From the NCBI GenBank assembly GCA_027457005.1, contig DAIDTV010000007.1, forward strand, positions 1-16,940: a DNA stretch of 16,940 bases, given 5' to 3'. Position 1 is the first letter of the stretch. The number at the start of each line of letters is the position of its first letter. Position numbers and translations under genes: made by a program. Shown piece by piece: positions 1 to 5,808 of this stretch. The notes beneath the pieces are model-generated. The model had not been told where the DNA came from, made no database searches, and was given only the letters and a program-made list of their open reading frames with translations. Origin of the DNA: Chloroflexota bacterium. Lineage in GTDB: Bacteria > Chloroflexota > Limnocylindria > Limnocylindrales > CSP1-4.

Positions 1-570
1 CTCGGAGCATGCGACAGGCTCCGCATGAAAGCGGCGATTCGCGGGATCGCGGTACTCGGCCTCGCAGGCGGGGCACAGCGGGAAGTCGCGCATGGAGGTA
101 CGGGGCCGGTCGTACGGGAGGTCCTCGATGATCGTGGCGCGCGGGCCGCAGTTGGTGCAGTTGGTGAACGGATAGCGATACCGTCGATCCGCCGGATCGA
201 AGAGCTCGCGGAGACAGTCGTCGCAGGTCGCGATGTCGGGCGGGAAGAGCCGCTCGGCGGAGGCCGCCGCCACGCTCTCGAGGATCTCGAACCCGCTTCC
301 CGGCGGCGGCATGCGCGCGGCGTCGAGCACGCGCTCCGTCACGGTCTCCACGCGCGCCCTGGGCGGCGCATCGGCGCGCAGCCGGCGGGCGAAGGCCTCC
401 AGCCGCGACGACGGTCCGGCCACCTCGATCTCGACCCGGCCGGCGACGTTCCGCACACGCCCGTCGAGCGCCAGCTCTCCCGCCAGCCGGTACACGAACG
501 GACGGAACCCCACGGCCTGCACGATCCCGGTCACCAGGAGCAGCCGCCCGACACGGGCCTCCTCTCGCAC
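1..570 (-). CDS. hypF: Carbamoyltransferase HypF, N-terminal part (cut by window edge)
   Basis: HypF uses carbamoyl phosphate and ATP to carbamoylate the C-terminal cysteine of HypE, the first step in making the cyanide ligands of the [NiFe]-hydrogenase active site in the cytoplasm. The 190 visible codons begin with an acylphosphatase-like domain carrying GIVQAVGFRPFVYRLA (about residues 14-29). The HypF zinc-finger region follows: CDDC, 18 residues, CTNC, then a second finger CPAC, 18 residues, C, whose last cysteine lies beyond base 1. The YrdC-like and carbamoyltransferase domains are off-window (the family is about 750-800 residues). No ATG is available; I chose GTG at 570-568 because it places about 13 residues before the first acylphosphatase motif. 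GTG at 579-577 is an alternative. The gene lies 14 bases after the hypA stop and is probably co-transcribed and translationally coupled with it. Identity is very secure, the exact start is not. Confidence 0.93.
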   Translation of the reverse strand, partial: MREEARVGRLLLVTGIVQAVGFRPFVYRLAGELALDGRVRNVAGRVEIEVAGPSSRLEAFARRLRADAPPRARVETVTERVLDAARMPPPGSGFEILESVAAASAERLFPPDIATCDDCLRELFDPADRRYRYPFTNCTNCGPRATIIEDLPYDRPRTSMRDFPLCPACEAEYRDPANRRFHAEPVACSE

Positions 571-584
571 GCCGACCACCGCGG

Positions 585-908
585 TCAGCCAGCCAGCTCG
601 ACCTCGACCTGCTCGTGGTCCAGCAGGGGGAGGCTCGAGCCGCCGCAGCGGGGACACGGCTCGTCGGGACGCGCCGCGGGGAACTCCCGGCCGCAACCGA
701 CGCACAGGCGCGCCGCGGCGTCGTGGACGATCTCCAGTGCCCCGGGATCGAGCTCCGGGGCCTCGAGCTGGAGATGGAGCAGCAGCGACGAGTCGAACGC
801 CTCGGGGGCGTGGTTGCCGCCGCGAACGTGCAGCACCACGCGGCGCCCGTCGAGCGTCTGTTCGCGCAGCGCCCTGGCGATGCCCCGCGCGATGCCCGCC
901 TCGTGCAT
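585..908 (-). CDS. hypA: Hydrogenase nickel-incorporation protein HypA
   Basis: HypA is the metallochaperone that, with HypB, delivers nickel to the hydrogenase large-subunit precursor. The 107-residue product starts with the invariant MHE; His2 is the nickel-binding residue in the family. It has the structural zinc site C69-x2-C72 ... C85-x2-C88 (CVGC and CPRC), followed by GG as in HypA proteins. Length is close to the usual ~113. The ATG at 908-906 overlaps the TGA of the upstream peptidase by one base (TGATG), a classic sign of translational coupling, and hypF follows after a short gap. HypB is not in the window. HybF, the paralogue with the same fold, cannot be excluded by sequence alone, but the hypF neighbour favours HypA. 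Confidence 0.93.
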   Translation of the reverse strand: MHEAGIARGIARALREQTLDGRRVVLHVRGGNHAPEAFDSSLLLHLQLEAPELDPGALEIVHDAAARLCVGCGREFPAARPDEPCPRCGGSSLPLLDHEQVEVELAG

Positions 909-1471
909 CAGCCGGCCACCGCCGCCGGCGCGTCCCCGTCGTGGTCCGCGATGGTCGCAGGGACGTCTTCGGCGTGCAGCGCCCGCTCCAGCTCCCAGGC
1001 CACCGACTCCGCGAGCGCGGTTGCGCGCGCGACGGCCGCCTGCACGGCCTCGGTCAGGTCCAGGCCGACCGAGATGTCGCCGGGCTGGATGCCGACCAGT
1101 GCGACCTGGCCGGGCAGCCGGCCCGTGAGCCGGCCTGCCGCGAGCAGGTCGCCCACCCCCACCTGGTGGGGGGAGACGTGCTGGTAGAGGGTTCCCTGCA
1201 GCGTGTCTCCGCGGAGCACGGCCACGTCACCGGGCTGCCCGTGGAGGTCGACGGCGTCGATCAGCACGACGGCACGGGCATCCTCGACCATGGGCAGGAG
1301 CTCCAGGCCGAGCGTGCCGCCGTCCACGAAGCGAGTGCCGGGCGGGAACGCCGCCGGCCGGCCGGCCTGCACCCGGCCCGCGAGCTCCGCGGTACGCACA
1401 CCCGCCCCGTCATCGCGCAGCAGAACGTTGCCGATGCCGATCACGAGCAGCTCGCCCTCGCCACCGGTCAC
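908..1471 (-). CDS. [NiFe]-hydrogenase maturation endopeptidase (HyaD/HycI family)
   Basis: This family cleaves the C-terminal extension of the hydrogenase large subunit after nickel insertion. The 187-residue product opens with IGIGNVLLRDDGAGV. The three metal-sensing positions known from HybD/HycI are present: Asp21 (in RDDG), Asp72 (in VVLIDAVD) and His102 (in SPHQVG). The GG-x-x-G-L-E-L-L segment around residues 51-59 is also typical. There is no ATG at the right place; GTG at 1471-1469 puts nine residues before the first beta-strand motif and is preceded by GAGG six bases upstream. The frame stays open far upstream, but that part looks non-coding. The last ~35 residues, after the final helix, are a low-complexity Ala/Asp tail. 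It is the first gene of the visible maturation unit (peptidase, hypA, hypF). Which hydrogenase group it serves cannot be told from this window. Confidence 0.88.
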   Translation of the reverse strand: MTGGEGELLVIGIGNVLLRDDGAGVRTAELAGRVQAGRPAAFPPGTRFVDGGTLGLELLPMVEDARAVVLIDAVDLHGQPGDVAVLRGDTLQGTLYQHVSPHQVGVGDLLAAGRLTGRLPGQVALVGIQPGDISVGLDLTEAVQAAVARATALAESVAWELERALHAEDVPATIADHDGDAPAAVAG

Positions 1472-1826
1472 CGAACGCCTCGAGCCCAACGACCACCCCG
1501 GGCCACCGGGGCACGGACGGCCCCGCGTGCGACGGCGCCGTGCCGCCGTGCCCGACCGTATCCACGCTCGATGTTCGCCATGTAAGCCGTTCGCCCTGCC
1601 GATCGGAAGAAGCACACCACGAACATTGCCACGTCCGACAGTGCGCTGTGGCCCCCGGCGGGCGGGAACGCCGTCGGTGGCCGAGACGCATGAAGGTGGC
1701 ACGGGCCCCTGCCCGGCGGCACGTGGCATCGCGCCCCTCAAAGGATGACAGAGGGCACTGTCACGCGGTACCCCCCTCCCCGGAGACTCGACATCGGACG
1801 AGCAGAGGCGTCCCAGGGAGGCGGCC
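1472..1826. other. Divergent intergenic region, peptidase/hypA/hypF versus hemerythrin gene
   Basis: This 355-base stretch lies between the start of the minus-strand maturation unit and the plus-strand hemerythrin-like gene. It must hold both promoters, but I cannot place a convincing -35/-10 pair for the hyp direction. Weak TAnnnT boxes exist on the minus strand near 1548-1553 (TACGGT) and 1577-1582 (TTACAT). On the plus side, the only structured element is the inverted repeat at 1746-1763. Short open frames cross the region on both strands, but none has a recognisable domain or a good ribosome-binding site. Confidence 0.5.
1746..1763. promoter_or_regulatory. Inverted repeat TGACAG-N6-CTGTCA, candidate operator
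   Basis: There are perfect 6-base arms at 1746-1751 and 1758-1763 around AGGGCA, about 63 bases before the hemerythrin start codon. ATGACA at 1745-1750 resembles a -35 box, with a poor -10 (TACCCC) at 1769-1774 after 18 bases, so a dimeric regulator bound here would sit on the -35. The two-half-site geometry with a 6-base spacer is of the kind seen for CRP/FNR-type or other dimeric helix-turn-helix proteins. The arm sequence matches no consensus I can name. Confidence 0.35.
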
Positions 1827-2309
1827 ATGACCACATCACCGCGCCAGGGGGTCGCGGTCGAACGCCGGATCCTGAGCCACGAGCACCGGGAGATCGAGCA
1901 CGTCGTCGGCAGGATCGAGGCGACGGCCGAGATGGCCGGCAATCTCGCGGCCCGCGATCTTGCGAGCGCGCTGCGGAGCCTCCTGGATTCCATCGAGAAG
2001 ACCCTGCTCCCGCACCTCGACTGGGAGGACAACTTCTGCTTCCCGGAGATGGATCGCCTGGCGGCGACGCCGTGGGCGACCCGGCTGCTGCGGCTGCAGC
2101 ACCAGCAGATCCGCCAGTCGGTGGAGCGCCTCGAGGCGGACTGGCTTGCCCTGCGCCGCGAGCCCACGCATCGCCAGCTGGTCGACCTGCGCGCACGCCT
2201 CTACGGTCTTCACGCGCTGATGAGCGCCCACTTCGAGCAGGAGGAACGCGTCATCCTGCCGTTCCTGGACGCCGAGAACGGCACGGAGACGCGGTCCGAG
2301 GAGGAGTGA
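1827..2309 (+). CDS. Hemerythrin-like (HHE cation-binding) domain protein
   Basis: A single-domain, four-helix-bundle di-iron protein of 160 residues, predicted soluble and cytoplasmic. The expected ligand set is visible in order: His18/His20 (SHEH), His25, His63 and Glu67 (HLDWE), His92 (LQHQQ), and His129, His135, Glu139 in the last helix (H-x5-H-x3-E). Hemerythrin-like proteins bind O2 or NO or store iron; which applies here cannot be read from the sequence. The ATG at 1827 has a strong AGGGAGG ribosome-binding site five bases upstream. The C-terminal tail is acidic and short. The gene runs divergently from the hydrogenase maturation unit and convergently to carbamate kinase, with only 25 bases between their stops. 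Its position beside genes for an oxygen-sensitive metalloenzyme suggests O2 or redox protection, but this is inference from neighbourhood. Confidence 0.85.
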   Translation: MTTSPRQGVAVERRILSHEHREIEHVVGRIEATAEMAGNLAARDLASALRSLLDSIEKTLLPHLDWEDNFCFPEMDRLAATPWATRLLRLQHQQIRQSVERLEADWLALRREPTHRQLVDLRARLYGLHALMSAHFEQEERVILPFLDAENGTETRSEEE

Positions 2310-2326
2310 GCCGCGGCCCCGGCGGC
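2310..2326. terminator. Short GC hairpin between convergent genes, weak terminator candidate
   Basis: GCCGC at 2310-2314 pairs with GCGGC at 2322-2326 across a 7-base loop, directly after the hemerythrin TGA and just before the arcC stop on the other strand. No T-run follows on either strand, so this is at best a weak bidirectional pause or termination signal. Confidence 0.25.
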
Positions 2327-2334
2327 CCGGCGAA

Positions 2335-3339
2335 TCAAGCCCCGTCGTTGACGATCCTGGTCCCGCTCCGCCCCTCGAAGACGTCCTGCGCTCGATCCAG
2401 GGCACCGACCGCCGCCCAGCGGCCGCCCGCCCGCACGAACTCGACGCACGCCCGGACCTTGGGCTCCATGGAGCCGCTGCCGAACGCACCGGCCCGGCGC
2501 AGCGCCTCGGCGTCGCTCGCCTGCAGGCGTTCGATCCTCTCCTGGCCGGGCGTGCCCCACCCACGGTAGACGGCGTCGACGTCCGTCAGCAGGATGAGCG
2601 ACTCGGCGCGCACCTCCTCCGCGACGATGACCGCGGCGAGGTCCTTGTCGATCACCGCCTCGATCCCGCGCAGCCGCCCCTCGCCGTCCTCCACGACCGG
2701 GACCCCGCCACCGCCGGAGGCGATGACCAGCGCGTTCGCCTGCATGAGCCGGCGGATGACCGCCGCCTCCACCAGGCGCCGCGGGCGCGGAGACGGCACC
2801 ACGCGCCTCCAGTGGCTGCCGTCGCGCGCCACGGTCCAGCCACGTTCGGCCGCCAGGCGGTGCGCCTCGGCCTCCCCGTAGACCGGCCCGACCGGCTTGG
2901 TCGGGTGCTGGAAGGCCGGATCGTCCGCGTCGACCACGGTCTGCGTCAGGACCACCGCCACGTCGCGGGGCACGGCCCGGGCGTGGAAGGCGTTGCGGAG
3001 CGCCTGGCTCAGCAGGTACCCGATCTGGCCCTGCGATTCGGCGCCGAGCACGTCCAGCGGTGGCACCGGCACGTCGCGCTCGGCGGCGGCGGCCTGCAGG
3101 GCCAGGAACCCGACCTGCGGCCCGTTTCCGTGCGTGAGCACGATCTGCGACGTGACCTCGGAGAGCGCGACGATGGCCGCGGCGGCATTCTCCAGGTTGC
3201 GAAGCTGGTCGGCGAACTCGCCACGCTCACCGCGGTGGATCAGCGCGTTCCCCCCGAGGGCGATTACCGAGCGGCCCGGGATCCGGGCCGGCTCGGAGGG
3301 GGCGGGTCGTGGCGTCGCCCGGGTGAGCGACTGGCTCAT
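2335..3339 (-). CDS. arcC: Carbamate kinase
   Basis: Carbamate kinase reversibly transfers phosphate between carbamoyl phosphate and ADP, giving ATP, CO2 and ammonia in the catabolic direction. The 334-residue product has the amino-acid-kinase fold signatures: VIALGGNAL (about residues 25-33), THGNGPQVG (about 69-77), an SGGGGVPVV loop, the VIDKDLAA lysine segment and LLTDVDAVY near the C-terminus. Family members usually begin right at the ALGGNAL strand; here about 24 extra polar, Pro/Arg-rich residues precede it. The ATG at 3339 is still the best start: it lies 4 bases after the OTC stop and has GAGG seven bases upstream, implying coupling. It is the last gene of the minus-strand cluster and converges with the hemerythrin gene. 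No arginine deiminase is in view, so the usual complete arc operon is not present here. Confidence 0.95.
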   Translation of the reverse strand: MSQSLTRATPRPAPSEPARIPGRSVIALGGNALIHRGERGEFADQLRNLENAAAAIVALSEVTSQIVLTHGNGPQVGFLALQAAAAERDVPVPPLDVLGAESQGQIGYLLSQALRNAFHARAVPRDVAVVLTQTVVDADDPAFQHPTKPVGPVYGEAEAHRLAAERGWTVARDGSHWRRVVPSPRPRRLVEAAVIRRLMQANALVIASGGGGVPVVEDGEGRLRGIEAVIDKDLAAVIVAEEVRAESLILLTDVDAVYRGWGTPGQERIERLQASDAEALRRAGAFGSGSMEPKVRACVEFVRAGGRWAAVGALDRAQDVFEGRSGTRIVNDGA

Positions 3340-3343
3340 CCGG

Positions 3344-4339
3344 CTACCTCGCCAGGTCGCCGCGCCAGTCGCCCGTGATCAGCGCGTAGAGCGCGGCCTG
3401 CTCGGTCCACAGGCGGTTCTCGGCCTCGTCCCACACCCGTGAACGCGGCCCCTCGAGGACCGCCTCGTCCACCTCCTCGCCGCGGTGGGCGGGGAGGCAG
3501 TGGAGGAAGATCGCGCCGGGGCGGGCGAGGTCCATCAGCGTCGGAGTCACCGTGTACCCGCGGAACGCCTGCTCGCGCGCCTCGCGCTCCTTCTCCTCGC
3601 CCATCGAGGTCCAGACGTCCGTGTACACGGCATCCGCGTCCCGTGCCGCGTCGGCCGGCTTGCGGACGATCTCGATGGTCGCGCCGGTCTGCCGGCCCCG
3701 GTCGCGGGCGGCGGCCACGATGGCGGGGTCCGGATCGTAGCCCTCCGGGACCGCCAGCACGACGTGCATGCCGGCCAGCGCACCGGCCTCGACCAGGGAG
3801 TGCGCGACGTTGTTGCCGTCGCCGATGTAGGCGAGCCGGCGTCCCGCCAGCGAGCCGATCGTCTCCTCGATCGTCATCAGATCGGCGAGCGCCTGGCACG
3901 GGTGATGCTCGTCGGTCAGCGCGTTGAGCACCGGGATCGAGCAGTGCGACGCGAACGTCTCGAGGCGGGCCTGCGAGAACGTGCGCCAGGCGATGGCGTC
4001 GACCATGCGCGAGAGCACGCGCGCGGTGTCCTGCGGCGGCTCGCCTCGCCCGATCTGGAGCTCGTCCGGGCGGAGCATCAACGGGTGCATCCCCAGGTTG
4101 ACGGCGGCGGCCTCGAAGCTCACGCGGGTCCGCGTCGAGGGCTTGTCGAAGATCATCGCGAGCCTGCCGCCCGGGAGTGCGCGGCGCCAGGCGGCCGGCT
4201 CCTCCTTCATGCGGCGGGCCAGCGAGATCAGCCGTGCGAAGTCGTCGGGCGACAGGGAGGCGACGGTCAGGTAGTGGCGAGGCGGATCACCCGCACGGGC
4301 GCCCCCGTCCCCGGACGGCGGGTCGGCGAGACCAGGCAT
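3344..4339 (-). CDS. argF: Ornithine carbamoyltransferase
   Basis: This enzyme interconverts ornithine plus carbamoyl phosphate with citrulline plus phosphate. All diagnostic motifs are present in the 331-residue product: the carbamoyl-phosphate site STRTR (residues 68-72), HPCQ (146-149), DGNNVAHS, and HCLPAHRGEEV near the C-terminus. Length is normal for the family (about 310-335); the first ~20 residues are a Gly/Pro-rich extension. The ATG at 4339 has GGAG eight bases upstream. Its stop lies 4 bases before arcC, so the two are almost certainly one operon; an 86-base gap with a hairpin separates it from the cpgS-like gene. Pairing with carbamate kinase points to a catabolic role (arcB), while the sequence alone fits anabolic argF equally well, so the symbol is provisional. 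Confidence 0.95.
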   Translation of the reverse strand: MPGLADPPSGDGGARAGDPPRHYLTVASLSPDDFARLISLARRMKEEPAAWRRALPGGRLAMIFDKPSTRTRVSFEAAAVNLGMHPLMLRPDELQIGRGEPPQDTARVLSRMVDAIAWRTFSQARLETFASHCSIPVLNALTDEHHPCQALADLMTIEETIGSLAGRRLAYIGDGNNVAHSLVEAGALAGMHVVLAVPEGYDPDPAIVAAARDRGRQTGATIEIVRKPADAARDADAVYTDVWTSMGEEKEREAREQAFRGYTVTPTLMDLARPGAIFLHCLPAHRGEEVDEAVLEGPRSRVWDEAENRLWTEQAALYALITGDWRGDLAR

Positions 4340-4364
4340 CGATCGGACTCCACTTCAGAGGTTC

Positions 4365-4393
4365 GGCGTGGCGAGCGCGCGGCCCGCCACGCC
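4365..4393. other. Perfect 8-bp stem hairpin in the cpgS-OTC gap
   Basis: GGCGTGGC (4365-4372) pairs with GCCACGCC (4386-4393) over a 13-base loop, about 26 bases upstream of the OTC start codon and 32 bases after the cpgS-like stop. There is no T-run on the minus strand after the stem, so a classical intrinsic terminator is unlikely. It may stabilise an mRNA end, act as an attenuator or be a protein-binding site. Confidence 0.4.
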
Positions 4394-4425
4394 GGGGCAC
4401 GGTTGAGCGGGTCGAGACTACCCGG

Positions 4426-5754
4426 TCAGGCCCCCACGCGCTCGCGACGGACGGCGGGCTCCACGAGGCTGCGCAGCGACGGACCGCTTGCCTCGTCGAG
4501 CTCGTAGCGGACGCGCACGATCGGCTTGTTCAGCGTGAGCACGCGGCGCAGGTCGATCGGCGTCGCCGCCAGCACGAGGTCGGCGGGGACGGCGTTCAGG
4601 GTCTCCTGCAATTCGTGGATCTGCAGCTCGCCGTACCCCATGGCGGGGAGCAGGGGCTGCAGGCCGGGGTACCGGTCGAGCGTGGCCCGGATGGAGCCGA
4701 CGGCGTGCGGCACCGGATCCACCAGCTCCGCGCCGAAGCGCCGGGCGGCCACGATGCCCGCCCCGTACGTCATGCCCCCGTGGGTCAGGGTCGGGCCGTC
4801 CTCGACGACCACGACCCGCTTGCCGGCGATCTCGCCGCCCTCCAGCTCGAGGCGCGAGCGCGCCTCGATGACGGCGGCGCGCGGGTTCACGGTGGCGATG
4901 TGCTCACGGAGCGTCGCGAGCTGCTCCTCGCTCGCCGAGTCGATCTTGTTGATCACGATCACGTCCGCGAGGCGCAGGTTCGTCTCGCCCGGGTGGTAGC
5001 GGAGCTCGTCGCCCGCGCGCAGCGGGTCGGCCACCACGATCGTAAGGTCGGGCCGGTAGAAGCTGAAGTCGTTGTTGCCGCCGTCCCACAGGACGACGTC
5101 GGCCTCCTGTTCGGCCTGGCGCAGGATCGCGCCGTAGTCGACGCCGGCGTAGACCACGTGCCCGGCATCGAGGTGCGGCTCGTACTCCTCCCGCTCCTCG
5201 ATGGTGGTCTGGTAGCGGTCCAGGTCGGCGTACTCGGCGTAGCGCTGCACCTTCTGGGCCACGAGGTCACCGTACGGCATGGGGTGCCGCACGACGACGG
5301 GGCGCAGTCCCAGCTCGTCGATGATCGTGGCGACGCGGCGCGTGGTCTGGCTCTTGCCCGACCCGGTGCGGACCGCGCAGACGGCCACGACGGGCCGCGT
5401 GCTCTCGATCATGGTGCGGTCCGGCCCGAGCAGCACGAAATCGGCGCCCTGCGCCAGCACGCGCGACGCGCTGTGCATGACGTGCTCGTGCGACACGTCG
5501 CTGTACGCGAACACGACGGCGTCCACCCGCTCGTCGCGGATGAGCCGCTCCAGCTCACTCTCGGCGACGATCGGGATCCCGTCCGGGTAGAGGCCGCCGG
5601 CCAGCGCCGGCGGGTAGCGTCGGTCCGCGATGCCGGGGATCTGGGTGGCGGTGAACGCCACCACCTCGACACCGGGATCGTCGCGGTAGGCGACGTTGAA
5701 GTCGTGGAAGTCGCGCCCGGCGGCTCCCATGATGACGACACGCTGACGGCTCAC
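4426..5754 (-). CDS. cpgS: Cyclic 2,3-diphosphoglycerate synthetase homologue (P-loop NTPase)
   Basis: The 442-residue product matches the cyclic 2,3-diphosphoglycerate synthetase family known from thermophilic methanogens, where it closes 2,3-diphosphoglycerate to a cyclic osmolyte using ATP. Visible parts: an N-terminal Rossmann-like region opening with RVVIMGAAGRDFHDFNV (residues 5-21); a P-loop AVRTGSGKSQTT (127-138) that lacks the usual Gly/Ala at its first position; a Walker-B-like WDGGNND (223-229); YHPGETN (253-259); and NKID (269-272), a GTPase-style base motif. Length equals that of the archaeal enzyme (about 460). I chose GTG at 5754 because it keeps the first beta-strand complete and has AGAGG nine bases upstream; an in-frame TTG lies at 5778. 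Bacterial members of this family have no established role, so the product named here is a family label. The neighbours (OTC, carbamate kinase, peptidase) suggest a link to carbamoyl phosphate or amino-acid catabolism. Confidence 0.85.
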   Translation of the reverse strand: MSRQRVVIMGAAGRDFHDFNVAYRDDPGVEVVAFTATQIPGIADRRYPPALAGGLYPDGIPIVAESELERLIRDERVDAVVFAYSDVSHEHVMHSASRVLAQGADFVLLGPDRTMIESTRPVVAVCAVRTGSGKSQTTRRVATIIDELGLRPVVVRHPMPYGDLVAQKVQRYAEYADLDRYQTTIEEREEYEPHLDAGHVVYAGVDYGAILRQAEQEADVVLWDGGNNDFSFYRPDLTIVVADPLRAGDELRYHPGETNLRLADVIVINKIDSASEEQLATLREHIATVNPRAAVIEARSRLELEGGEIAGKRVVVVEDGPTLTHGGMTYGAGIVAARRFGAELVDPVPHAVGSIRATLDRYPGLQPLLPAMGYGELQIHELQETLNAVPADLVLAATPIDLRRVLTLNKPIVRVRYELDEASGPSLRSLVEPAVRRERVGA

Positions 5755-5808
5755 GTGGAAGGACCTCTGCCACGACAACGAGCGCCGACATGCCGAATGC
5801 CAGCAGGC

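Noticed and set aside
86..95. FabI Ala93 (E. coli numbering Gly93) as a sign of triclosan resistance (residue positions of the fabI product, not bases)
   Set aside because: Ala at this position is common in naturally triclosan-sensitive Gram-positive FabI, so it carries no resistance signal.
1686..1703. TGGCAC-like sequence resembling a sigma54 promoter
   Set aside because: The GG and GC elements are one base too far apart and the TTGC half is not matched.
1468..1722. Small 84-codon minus-strand frame in the hyp-hemerythrin intergenic region
   Set aside because: No ribosome-binding site, no recognisable motif, and composition like the other shadow frames; not HypC, which would begin MCLxxP.
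1472..2167. Upstream extension of the hydrogenase endopeptidase frame (giving a 419-residue product)
   Set aside because: The extra N-terminal part is Arg/Ser-rich, runs antisense to the hemerythrin gene and precedes the normal family start; GTG at 1471 with GAGG upstream is better.
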